Shown: one piece after another, positions 18,022 to 27,214 of the stretch
Position numbering within the stretch: the stretch's first letter is position 1
Layout of the letters: each line of letters opens with the position of its first letter
Source of the DNA: Histomonas meleagridis
Lineage: Eukaryota; Parabasalia; Tritrichomonadida; Dientamoebidae
Assembly: GCA_020186115.1 (NCBI GenBank)
Contig: WSYJ01000060.1
Coordinates: 1,240,001 to 1,304,000 of the forward strand
Reading direction: 5' to 3'
Length of the DNA stretch: 64,000 nucleotides
Position numbers and translations under genes: made by a program
Notes under the pieces: generated by a model
What the model was told of the DNA's origin: nothing
Databases searched by the model: none
What the model saw: the letters and a program-made list of their open reading frames with translations, nothing else

Positions 18022-21000
18022 TTAAATTTGATTAATTATATTGTTTTCTTCGAAGTCATTTGCAAATGGATCTTCTTCAATATTTGAGTTGATTATACCA
18101 GTTCCAAATATATTTTCTCCTTCATTTTCTTCAACACTATTTACTTCTTCTAATTTACTTCGTTGTTTTTTATATCTCTTGCGAATTAATAAAATAATAG
18201 CCAATAAAATGATGATAATTAATATAATTGATACTGAAATACTAATTATAATTATATTTTGATTTTCATTATTTATCATTTCTTTATTATTTACCGAAGT
18301 ATAATAATTAAAATAATAACTATAATAAAATGAATATAAAACAATTGTGTATTTATAATATATAATTTCTGTTTCAACATAAGTAAATAACATATCAAAA
18401 TATGATATAGAAATTGATTTTGAATTTATATAATTACAGATTGAAATAGTATGTGTATATGTTAATAAATATGTTAATGTGAATGAGAAAGTTGTATTTT
18501 TCAAATATAAAGAACTAAGTTTTTCTAAATCTATAAATGTATTTGACTTGGAAAATATGTTTGACTTTGAAAATGCTTCTGATTTAGTAAATGTGTTTGA
18601 TTCAGTAAATATATTTGATTTTGAAAATGTGTTTGATTCAGTAAATATATTTGATTTTGAAAATGTATTTGATTCTGTAAATATGTTAGTTGGTGTGCTT
18701 GTGAATTGCTTTGTAGGCATCGGAAGGCATTCACTAGATGTTGTTCCTTTATAAATATTTAGTGTTCCAAATTTTGTGCCTTGATATTCATCAAACACCA
18801 TGACTGAAATTGTTCCTGTATCATAAAAAGCATGTGAATCAATTTTCGGCTCAGTTTCACCATGAAAATAAATACATTTAAGATTATTACAATCCGAAAA
18901 AGCATAACTTTGAATTGTTAATTTCATATTATTATAGAAATAAATGGTATTTAGATTGGTACAGTACCAGAAAGCGCCCCATTCAAATGTTATCTCTGAA
19001 CTATAAATAGTGATATTATTTAAACTCTTACATTGATAAAAACCATAATTTCCAATTGTTAATACATTTTCTCCTATACTAGCCATTGATAATTTTGAAC
19101 AACTAGAAAAAGCATAATTTCCACTTGTTTTAACTGAATTCGGAATATTGATTGAATTAAGATTAATACATTGATAAAAAACATAATTTCCAATTGTTTT
19201 AACTGAATTCGGAATATTGATTGAATTAAGATTATTACATTGATAAAAAGCATAATTTCCAATTGTTTTAACTGAATTTGAAATATTGATATTATTTAAA
19301 CTCTTACATTGATAAAAACCATAATTTCCAATTGTTATTATATTTTCTCCTATAGTAACCATTGATAATTTTGAACAACTTGAAAAAGCATAATTTTCAA
19401 TCTTTGAAACAGAATTAGGGATATCAAAACTTTGATCTTCTTTATTTGGAGGATAAAATATAATAATTGATATATCCTTGGTATAAAGAACTCCATCATT
19501 TTCAAAATTGGAATAATTCAAATTATATTTTGAAACATTAACAAATTGAAGATTTCCACATCCATAAAATGCATATTTACCAATTGTTTCAATTGATTTT
19601 GGAATTGATATATTTTCTAATTTACTGCATTGATAAAATGCATAATTCCCAATCGTTGTTGCGTTTTCTCCAATGATGATTGTAATTATTTGAGAACAAT
19701 AATAAAAAGCATAATTACCAATTGTTGTAATAGAATTCAGATTTATGATATTTCCTATATTAGTGCACCGACCAAATGCATAATTTCCAATAATTTTAAG
19801 TGAATTTGGTATTGTTACATAATTTAATTTAGTGCAATAATAAAATGCATAATCACTAATAACAGTAATAGAATTTGGTATTGTGAATTCAATTAATTTA
19901 ATGCAATAAGAAAACGTGTATTCTTTAATCATTGTAATTGTACCAGCTATTACTATTTTAGTTAAATTATCGCAATGATAAAATGCCGAATTTTCAATTG
20001 CATTAATGAAATAAGAAGTTATAACATGCAAATTAATGCAATATGAAAATGCATATTTTTCTATCTTTTGAACAAATTTTGGTATTTCAAAATTCTGATG
20101 TGTTTTTTCTGGAGGATAAAATATGATATTTGAAAGATTTTTATTATAAAGGATTCCATCATCTTCAAAATTGGAAAAATATTGATTGCTTTTTGAAACC
20201 GTTATTTGATTGAGATTATTACATTGAAAAAATGCACAATTTCCAATTGTTTCAACAGAATTTGGAATTAAAATATTAGATAGATTTTTACAATAAGAAA
20301 ATGCATAATCTTTAATTATTGATACATTTTCCCCTATAGTAATTGTTAGTAATTGAGAACACCCATAAAAAGCAAAATCTCCAATTACTGCAACTGAATT
20401 TGGTATTATAATATTTCCTAAATTAATACATCGATAAAAAGAATAATCTCCAATCATTAATACACTGTTTCCAATGAAAACTGTTGATAACATGGAACAA
20501 AAATAGAAAGCATAGTTTCCAATTGTTGTAACTGAATTTGGTATTATAATATTTTCTATATTAGTACATCGATAAAAAGCATAATCTCCAATCATTAATA
20601 CATTTTCTCCAATAGCAATAGATGATAACATGGTACATTTATAAAAAGCATAGTTACCAATTGATATAACTGAATTTGGAATTGTGATATTGTTTAAATT
20701 TTTTAAATTTGAAAATGCTGCATTTCCGATTGATATTACATTTTCGCAAATGATAATTAAAGACAATTTAGAACAATCAGAAAATGCATTGTTTCCAATC
20801 ATTTTCACTGAGCTTGGAATTGTAACATTATGTAAATTATTACACTGATAAAAAGCATAATCTCCAATTGTTTCCACATTATCATTAATTACAACATTGA
20901 TAAAATTGGAATAAGAAAATGAATAACTTCCAATTGATTTAATTATATTTGGTATCAAATAAATTTGATTTGAGCTTTTTGGTGGACAGTATATAATAAT

Positions 21001-22482
21001 TGAAATATCTTTATCATAAAGAATACCATCATTTTCATAATTAGAATAATACTGATTATCTTTAGATACATCAATAAATTCAAGATTATTACATTGATAA
21101 AATGCATTTTCTCCAATCTCTTTAATTGATTTTGGAATTGTAATATTATTTAAATTCACACAATTACTAAATGCATAATTTTCTATTTTGGCAATTGAGT
21201 TAGGAATTTCAAATTTTTTTCCTGACTTTCTTTGTGGGTAATATATAATAATTGAAATATCTTTATCATAAAGAACACCATCATTTTCATAATTAGAATA
21301 ATACTGGTTATCTTTAGATACATCAATAAATTCAAGATTATTACATTGATAAAATGCATTTTCTCCAATCTCTTTAATTGATTTTGGAATTGTAATATTA
21401 TTTAAATTCTTGCAATTACTAAATGCATAATTTTCTATTTTGGTAACTGAGTTCGGAATTTCAAAAATATGATCAGGTTTTTGTGGTGGATATTGTATGA
21501 TAGTTGAAATATCTTTGTTATAAAAAACACTATCATTTTCATAATTAGAATAATTTGGGTTATCTTTTGAAACATCAATAAATTCTAGATAAAGGATATG
21601 AGAAAATGCATTTTCTCCTATTGTTTTGACTGTTTTTGGAATTGTAACACCATATAAATCAGTGTAATGAGAAAATGCATATTTTCCTATATATTCAACA
21701 GAATTTGGAAATGTGATATAACACAAACTAGAGCAACAATAAAATGCGTAATCCGCAATATATTTTACTGAATTTGGAATTGTGATTTCAGAACTCGTAG
21801 AAAAATAAGAGAAAGCATAGTTACCAATTGTTTCAATTGATTCACCAATAGTGAAAGAACTTGCTCTACATTCATAAAATGCATAATCTCCAATTGTTTT
21901 TACAGTATTTCCAATAATAACAAATGATATAACACATCCTTTAAAAGCATTATTGGGAATCTCATTTACATCATTGGTAATAACATGATTAGCTTTGTAT
22001 TTACGATCATCGAAAAAATCACTTGGGTGATAAATATGTAAAGTATTCATCATATCATCATATTCTTGGAATGCATGAGTAAAAAACAATAGAAGAACAG
22101 GTAGAATGAATATGTTTTTAAAATTTAAAACTAAGTTAAAATTCCGATTTCTAACAAAGAAGTTTAAAACAATTTTAATTATATATTTGATAAATAAAAT
22201 TAATAGTGTATAATGCAAAATAAAATGAAAAATATTTTCACACACCTTACTTTTTGTAATCAAATAATGTATATATTGATTTAAATAATTTTCATTCGGA
22301 GTCTTTAACGATCCAAATATTGTGCAAATGTTCGTATAAATAGAGATTGCATGAATTTTTGATAGAATATATATCAAATTCATTCCTATCAAAGGGAGAT
22401 CTCCTATTGCTGGTTTTACAAGGTCTAAATATGAGAAAATTTCCTTTGAATGTGTGACATTGATTGAATACAAAACATTCAT
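18022..22482 (-). CDS. giant BspA-like leucine-rich-repeat surface protein
   Basis: A 1486-residue protein. From about residue 160 to 1260 it is a tandem array of some 40 repeats of about 23 residues in the LRR_5/BspA pattern (IGNYAFYQCNNLNSINIPNS). This is broken at intervals by a conserved insert of the type VSKDNQYYSNYENDGVLYDK. A low-complexity stretch follows (FTESNTFSKSN repeats), then one membrane helix (IIIISISVSIILIIIILLA), a basic stop and an acidic cytoplasmic tail. BspA-like proteins are abundant trichomonad surface proteins thought to bind host or bacterial ligands. Oddity: the signal-like stretch FKNIFILPVLLLFFTHAF lies at about residue 125, behind an N-terminal extension with further hydrophobic segments. 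Confidence 0.93.
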   Translation of the reverse strand: MNVLYSINVTHSKEIFSYLDLVKPAIGDLPLIGMNLIYILSKIHAISIYTNICTIFGSLKTPNENYLNQYIHYLITKSKVCENIFHFILHYTLLILFIKYIIKIVLNFFVRNRNFNLVLNFKNIFILPVLLLFFTHAFQEYDDMMNTLHIYHPSDFFDDRKYKANHVITNDVNEIPNNAFKGCVISFVIIGNTVKTIGDYAFYECRASSFTIGESIETIGNYAFSYFSTSSEITIPNSVKYIADYAFYCCSSLCYITFPNSVEYIGKYAFSHYTDLYGVTIPKTVKTIGENAFSHILYLEFIDVSKDNPNYSNYENDSVFYNKDISTIIQYPPQKPDHIFEIPNSVTKIENYAFSNCKNLNNITIPKSIKEIGENAFYQCNNLEFIDVSKDNQYYSNYENDGVLYDKDISIIIYYPQRKSGKKFEIPNSIAKIENYAFSNCVNLNNITIPKSIKEIGENAFYQCNNLEFIDVSKDNQYYSNYENDGILYDKDISIIIYCPPKSSNQIYLIPNIIKSIGSYSFSYSNFINVVINDNVETIGDYAFYQCNNLHNVTIPSSVKMIGNNAFSDCSKLSLIIICENVISIGNAAFSNLKNLNNITIPNSVISIGNYAFYKCTMLSSIAIGENVLMIGDYAFYRCTNIENIIIPNSVTTIGNYAFYFCSMLSTVFIGNSVLMIGDYSFYRCINLGNIIIPNSVAVIGDFAFYGCSQLLTITIGENVSIIKDYAFSYCKNLSNILIPNSVETIGNCAFFQCNNLNQITVSKSNQYFSNFEDDGILYNKNLSNIIFYPPEKTHQNFEIPKFVQKIEKYAFSYCINLHVITSYFINAIENSAFYHCDNLTKIVIAGTITMIKEYTFSYCIKLIEFTIPNSITVISDYAFYYCTKLNYVTIPNSLKIIGNYAFGRCTNIGNIINLNSITTIGNYAFYYCSQIITIIIGENATTIGNYAFYQCSKLENISIPKSIETIGKYAFYGCGNLQFVNVSKYNLNYSNFENDGVLYTKDISIIIFYPPNKEDQSFDIPNSVSKIENYAFSSCSKLSMVTIGENIITIGNYGFYQCKSLNNINISNSVKTIGNYAFYQCNNLNSINIPNSVKTIGNYVFYQCINLNSINIPNSVKTSGNYAFSSCSKLSMASIGENVLTIGNYGFYQCKSLNNITIYSSEITFEWGAFWYCTNLNTIYFYNNMKLTIQSYAFSDCNNLKCIYFHGETEPKIDSHAFYDTGTISVMVFDEYQGTKFGTLNIYKGTTSSECLPMPTKQFTSTPTNIFTESNTFSKSNIFTESNTFSKSNIFTESNTFTKSEAFSKSNIFSKSNTFIDLEKLSSLYLKNTTFSFTLTYLLTYTHTISICNYINSKSISISYFDMLFTYVETEIIYYKYTIVLYSFYYSYYFNYYTSVNNKEMINNENQNIIIISISVSIILIIIILLAIILLIRKRYKKQRSKLEEVNSVEENEGENIFGTGIINSNIEEDPFANDFEENNIINQI
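18595..18684 (-). repeat. 36-bp coding repeat in the BspA stalk
   Basis: About two and a half copies of a 36 bp unit (TTTGATTCAGTAAATATATT and following on the plus strand) encode the FTESNTFSKSNI low-complexity stalk just outside the membrane helix. The copies are almost identical, suggesting recent slippage or unequal exchange. Confidence 0.75.
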
Positions 22483-22714
22483 TTTTTACCAATTTTTGAT
22501 TCCTAACTACAAAAGATAAAAAAGTTGAGTTAACAATAAACCAAACGAAGAGATATTGAAAATTCATTCGAAATGCTTTAATTAAAGATTTTGAAATTCG
22601 AAGTTGTGAACAACAAAACCGTTTGACTATAAATCCATTTAATATGATTGTAATACATTCAAAACATCTTTAACATCCATATATGATTGAAAAAGTGTGT
22701 TGTGAGAGGGAAAA
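22483..22714. promoter_or_regulatory. divergent promoter region, BspA / CDK-like kinase
   Basis: A 232 bp region between divergent genes. It contains AACCG at 22617-22621 and an ATG at 22684 whose frame (MIEKVCCEREK) ends in TGA at the kinase start. No intron 3' signal (ACTAAC...) is present. Confidence 0.3.
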
Positions 22715-23665
22715 GTGACGTTAATACCAACGATAAACCTTCAAGAACTGAATACACAAAAAGAACTTAATAACAAATACCAAATCATAAAGAAAATAGG
22801 AGTGGGAGGACACTCAGTTGTCTTCCTTGCAAAAGATCAAGAAAATCAACTATATGCATTAAAGCAAATAAAAAGATTTCATCTATGTGAAGGAATTCCG
22901 ATTGGAATAATACGTCAAGCAAAAATCCTACGAAACCTTGATTGCAAGAACATTATAAAATTACATGATATTATGACAACTTCAGATGATGTTGTTTATT
23001 TTGTTTTTCAGTACCACAAATATGATCTTTCACAGATAATATACGATGTCTCCGAACTGTGCGATAAGTTTATTATTTCATATATCCGACAATTTCTGAA
23101 TTCCTTAGAACAATGCAAAGCTAATCACATAATACATCGTGACATTAAACCATCTAACATACTTATCACAGAAAACAACGATCTCGTACTTAGTGATTTT
23201 GATACTGCCAGATTTGTTCCAGAAGAATCTAAAAATAATATTCGACTTACATCAAATGTTACAACTCTTTACTATAGAGCACCAGAGCTCCTCCTTGGAT
23301 GCACTAACTATGGGTACGAAGTTGACATTTGGGCAGCAGGATGCGTAATTTTCGAAATGATGGCGAAAAAGCCACTTTTTTATGACCCATTAAAACCTTC
23401 AAACACAGAAATCACTCAACTTGACATCATTTTCAGGATTTGCGGTACGCCAAACATAAACGAATGGCCAGAAGCTGCAATTTTAGACAAAAACTCTCTT
23501 TTCAAAAATAGAATTCCTTTAAAGAATAAATTAAAACAATATTTGGAAAAGAACCTCAACGAAAGATTCCATTCCGCAATAGACTTATTGGAAAAAATGC
23601 TAGAATTGACGCCTTCTAAAAGAATTACCCCAGAAGAAGCTTTGTTGCATCCTTTTTTTATCTGA
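22715..23665 (+). CDS. CDK-like protein kinase with DFD instead of DFG, no ATG start
   Basis: A 316-residue CMGC kinase. Gly loop GVGGHSVV (29-36), Lys50 in ALKQIK, a PSTAIRE-region helix replaced by GIPIGIIRQAK, HRDIKPSN with Asp143, activation-loop Thr179 in the CDK position, and TTLYYRAPELLLG. The metal-binding DFG motif reads DFD (161-163), so the Gly is lost while the metal-binding Asp remains. The open frame starts at GTG 22715 after an in-frame TGA, and no ATG precedes the kinase core. The nearest ATG (22684) is one phase away. A 1-base frameshift in AGAGGGAAAAG, a non-ATG start or an undetected exon are possible. Confidence 0.82.
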   Translation: MTLIPTINLQELNTQKELNNKYQIIKKIGVGGHSVVFLAKDQENQLYALKQIKRFHLCEGIPIGIIRQAKILRNLDCKNIIKLHDIMTTSDDVVYFVFQYHKYDLSQIIYDVSELCDKFIISYIRQFLNSLEQCKANHIIHRDIKPSNILITENNDLVLSDFDTARFVPEESKNNIRLTSNVTTLYYRAPELLLGCTNYGYEVDIWAAGCVIFEMMAKKPLFYDPLKPSNTEITQLDIIFRICGTPNINEWPEAAILDKNSLFKNRIPLKNKLKQYLEKNLNERFHSAIDLLEKMLELTPSKRITPEEALLHPFFI

Positions 23666-23778
23666 ATAGATTTTTTGCAGAAATCTATTTTCTATTTGGC
23701 ATCGTTGACTTCTTAACAATTATGCGAAATAAAACTGATTTAGAATGGAACAAGTCAAAATATATTAAAAAAGTTAAT

Positions 23779-24144
23779 TTATAAAACTCCATGAATTTTG
23801 ACCTGCTCCTTCTTACATATCTTCTCGGTTGTTAAGAAGTCAGCTACGTTTTTACGTTGATCACCTGTTAATTGGAGAATCTTATTACCTTCATTATCAT
23901 CTACGATTGTTCCATTGCAACAAAAGTTTCTCTTAAAGTACTGTGTAACTTTCTTCATATTAAGTTTTGGTGGTAATCCTTGAACCAAAGTTACACATTT
24001 TCGTCCATTACGTTGTTGAATTCGAATGTGTACTTCAAACTCGTTTTCAGGCGGGCCTTGTGTTCTGTCAGTTGGGATATCGAATGAATCAATATGAGTT
24101 CCTGCAAATGGGTCTTCCGACATATGGCACTTTTTGTTTGACAT
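23779..24144 (-). CDS. translation initiation factor eIF1 (SUI1)
   Basis: Small SUI1-domain protein that binds the 40S subunit near the P site and enforces start-codon stringency. The pattern VHIRIQQRNGRKCVTLVQGL, then KKVTQYFKRNFCCNGT and KILQLTGDQRKNVADFL is the eIF1 core. I start at the ATG giving MSNKKCHMSEDPF (121 residues). A second ATG seven codons on would give 114, closer to the usual size of about 110. The frame continues upstream only to a GTG. Confidence 0.93.
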   Translation of the reverse strand: MSNKKCHMSEDPFAGTHIDSFDIPTDRTQGPPENEFEVHIRIQQRNGRKCVTLVQGLPPKLNMKKVTQYFKRNFCCNGTIVDDNEGNKILQLTGDQRKNVADFLTTEKICKKEQVKIHGVL

Positions 24145-24487
24145 TCCGACCACAAACACAATTTTACATTTTCACATCAAATGTCCAAATAATGAGGAAC
24201 CTGCTATGATGTTAAACCACATCATATTACGCGAAAATAAATAATTTAAAGTATTGTGTCACATCATTCCTTCAACAAAATTGTTAAATGTAATAAACAA
24301 TATAAATTTAAAGAAAACTTATTGATTCTTCTTTGTAACTATTACATTAATTTAAAATGTATTAACTTCAGAATAAATCTTCGTTTTTTCTGCCGCTTAT
24401 TATTCTTATTAAAATTTATTGTATAAAAACAAAATTTTGAATAGGATGAACTTTTTCAGTTACCGATGAACTTTATTCGAAGGATTA
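24145..24487. other. divergent intergenic region, eIF1 / ABC transporter
   Basis: Contains an initiator-like TCATTA on the minus strand about 50 bases before the eIF1 start, and GTTACCGATG about 20 bases before the ABC transporter start. Otherwise AT-rich. Confidence 0.35.
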
Positions 24488-26821
24488 ATGGGTTCTTTTT
24501 CCTTACATTTTAAAGCAATATTATTCCGAAAATGGGTTTTACTTAAGAGGTCACTTAGACATACTATTGGTTCATTTTTGATGGCTGTTCTTTTTGCAGC
24601 AATTGCTATTGTTGCTAAATACCTAATGCAAATCTATCTAACAGATACCACATCAAGCCTAACTTTTTCATCATTTGAAGCCGATTCTGATATAGTTGTT
24701 ATCATACCACCAGCATCACCTGCTAATTGGCATATTCCGTTTCTTGACATTATAAATCAAACGTATCATAACGATACAGGTCGCTATCCAAACTTCAGTT
24801 ATTTTGAAGATTATGACCAGTTTAACAAATATGTATATGAAATTCAAGCAAATCGAACAGGACCATCACACATTGTAATGGGGTTTGCTTTTAATGGCAA
24901 CATGCCCACGTATAACATTACTGCCTTATATAATCGTACATTAGGACGTAGTCAACAATCATTAGCACTTTCACAAGTTTCACGTATAATGTGGAAACAT
25001 AAACACGGGATAGACACTGACTTTTATTTCACGTCGACACAACTTCTTCAAGAGCTCATGAACTTTATGTTTGGTCAACTTGCTCCTATGTTAATCACAT
25101 GTGGATTAATATGTGTTTTACCAATAATATTTTCTCAACCAATCATTGATATCAAAGGTGAAGTTCGATCATATATGCAATCATGTTCACTCCAGTTATT
25201 TCCATATTGGGTTGCATGTTTTGTATTTGATTTTATCGTTTGGACGATATTAGTAATTGTTGTATGGGTTATATATATTGCATTTGATATTGTTGCAGTC
25301 ACTGACAACTTATTCACGTCATGGTATTCCTTTATGATGATGGGCCCATCATTTATCATCTTATGTTATTGTTTTTCATTTGCATTTAAGGAATCCGAAT
25401 CAGGAATTCGACAAATGCTTTTGATATTAGTCATAACATTAATCATACCAATGCTTATTGATGTTGTTCGAAATGGAGAAATTCCTTATGGAGTCGAATG
25501 GTTTTATAGTTTGTTTCCACATATTTTATTGAATCGATTATTATCACAAGTTATGGTACGAATATCAATATTGAATCAATCATTTGGTTCATATTGGAGG
25601 TCATCAACTTCATATGTATATTTGATTATGCAAATTGTTGATATTCCAATATACATTGTCATATTAATAATCATCGAGAAAGTTCGAATATTAATCGCTA
25701 AGAAACATGCTAAAAGTGTATACACTGGTTATGAACAATTATTTAGTGCTGAAAAAGCAAAACATCCAATAACAAAAGAAGCGAAAGATATGGAAGAAAA
25801 AGTACATCAATATGATGACGATTCTAATTTCGTCGTTCGAATATTAAATGTTTCGCGATTATTCTTTAATGCTGAAGGACAACCGATACCAGCAGTGAAT
25901 GATGTATCATTAGGCGTGAAAGAAAATTCGATTTTCGGATTCTTAGGTGCTAATGGTGCCGGGAAAACGACATTAATTAAAATGATAACATCATTATTAC
26001 CACCATCGACAGGAACAATCGAAATCTTTGGAACGAATATTAACAACCATAAATATTCGCAACAATTATTAACAGTATGTCCACAGTTTAATACACATTT
26101 ATGTTTCGAGATGACCCCACGTGAACATTTTTATTTGTATCAATTAATATGTCAATTGGATCCACAAGAAGCAGTTGAACATTCGCAACAATTAATCGAA
26201 ACTTTAAACCTACAAGAACATGTCGATAAAACTGTTCGCGAATTATCCGGCGGTAATCAAAGAAAACTCGCCGTCGCTTTAGCGTTCTATAATAACTCTA
26301 AGCTTGTTCTCCTTGACGAGCCGACTTCTTCATTGGATCCTGTAGCGAGACATCACGTGCATGAAATGATTAATGAGCATCGAGGCAAAAAGACATTTAT
26401 GTTATGTACGCATTTATTAAGTGAAGCAGAAGCACTTTGCGACGAAATTTCCATCATGATAAAAGGTTGCGTGTATACTTGTGGATCGCCGCAATATTTG
26501 TCCGAAAAATTCGGTACTGCATATAAAATCGATTTGATTCTAAAAGACGACGGAGAAAATAACGACGAAAAAGTAAGCGAATTCTTTAGAAAGGAATTGC
26601 CCGAAAGCAAATTGTCAATTGTGAGACCAAACGTTCGAATTTATGAAATACCATCGAATGTGATAACTTTGGGTAATCTGTTCGAGAAAATGGAGGAAGG
26701 AAAGAAAGGAGATAATGGATTTAGGTATTACACGTGCTCGTCTTCGTCTTTGGAAAGAGTTTTCATGGAAATAGTGCATTTGTCTGAAAGTAAAGAAGAT
26801 GAAGCGTTCTCTCCACCTTAG
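24488..26821 (+). CDS. ABC subfamily A half-transporter
   Basis: A 777-residue ABCA-type protein with one membrane domain and one ATPase domain. A first helix near residues 28-50 is followed by a large extracytoplasmic loop of about 150 residues (several Asn-x-Ser/Thr sites), then five to six helices up to about residue 405. The NBD shows Walker A GANGAGKTT (487-495), signature LSGGNQRK (586-593) and Walker B LVLLDEP with Asp610-Glu611. The ABCA-type regulatory tail follows. Subfamily A exporters generally move lipids. A half-size protein would need to dimerise. The substrate is not inferable. Confidence 0.93.
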   Translation: MGSFSLHFKAILFRKWVLLKRSLRHTIGSFLMAVLFAAIAIVAKYLMQIYLTDTTSSLTFSSFEADSDIVVIIPPASPANWHIPFLDIINQTYHNDTGRYPNFSYFEDYDQFNKYVYEIQANRTGPSHIVMGFAFNGNMPTYNITALYNRTLGRSQQSLALSQVSRIMWKHKHGIDTDFYFTSTQLLQELMNFMFGQLAPMLITCGLICVLPIIFSQPIIDIKGEVRSYMQSCSLQLFPYWVACFVFDFIVWTILVIVVWVIYIAFDIVAVTDNLFTSWYSFMMMGPSFIILCYCFSFAFKESESGIRQMLLILVITLIIPMLIDVVRNGEIPYGVEWFYSLFPHILLNRLLSQVMVRISILNQSFGSYWRSSTSYVYLIMQIVDIPIYIVILIIIEKVRILIAKKHAKSVYTGYEQLFSAEKAKHPITKEAKDMEEKVHQYDDDSNFVVRILNVSRLFFNAEGQPIPAVNDVSLGVKENSIFGFLGANGAGKTTLIKMITSLLPPSTGTIEIFGTNINNHKYSQQLLTVCPQFNTHLCFEMTPREHFYLYQLICQLDPQEAVEHSQQLIETLNLQEHVDKTVRELSGGNQRKLAVALAFYNNSKLVLLDEPTSSLDPVARHHVHEMINEHRGKKTFMLCTHLLSEAEALCDEISIMIKGCVYTCGSPQYLSEKFGTAYKIDLILKDDGENNDEKVSEFFRKELPESKLSIVRPNVRIYEIPSNVITLGNLFEKMEEGKKGDNGFRYYTCSSSSLERVFMEIVHLSESKEDEAFSPP

Positions 26822-27214
26822 GATGAAGAATTGTTTGTAAATATAAATAATATTATATTAAAATGAATAAAAATAATTTAAAGGAAAAAAGAAAATTTTT
26901 ATTTATTTTAAAATTGGTGTTTGTAATAAATAGCATATTGAATACAAAATTATTTTTACTTATTTGTAATGAAGAACAATATTATTATTGAAATATCGAT
27001 ATTGAAGAACATTGCATATTTCATTCCTTCTAATTGATATAATTAAATTAAAAATTTGAAAGTTTTTACCTGTAAACATTTTTTAATGTTCAATGGATAA
27101 GAAAATGGCTATACAAACTTTTCCATCAGACATAATAAAAAAAAATTTAGAAACTATAAAATATGAAAATTCTTTTTTCATACAAAAATTTAATCTTACG
27201 CGTATATATTTTTA
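26822..27214. other. convergent intergenic, AT-rich
   Basis: Lies between two convergent 3' ends. Several A/T runs and short hydrophobic frames only. No gene seen. Confidence 0.5.

Noticed and set aside
18479-18754. 91-codon plus-strand frame (FDLENMFDFEN type)
   Set aside because: Antisense shadow of the low-complexity stalk repeats of the giant BspA-like gene.
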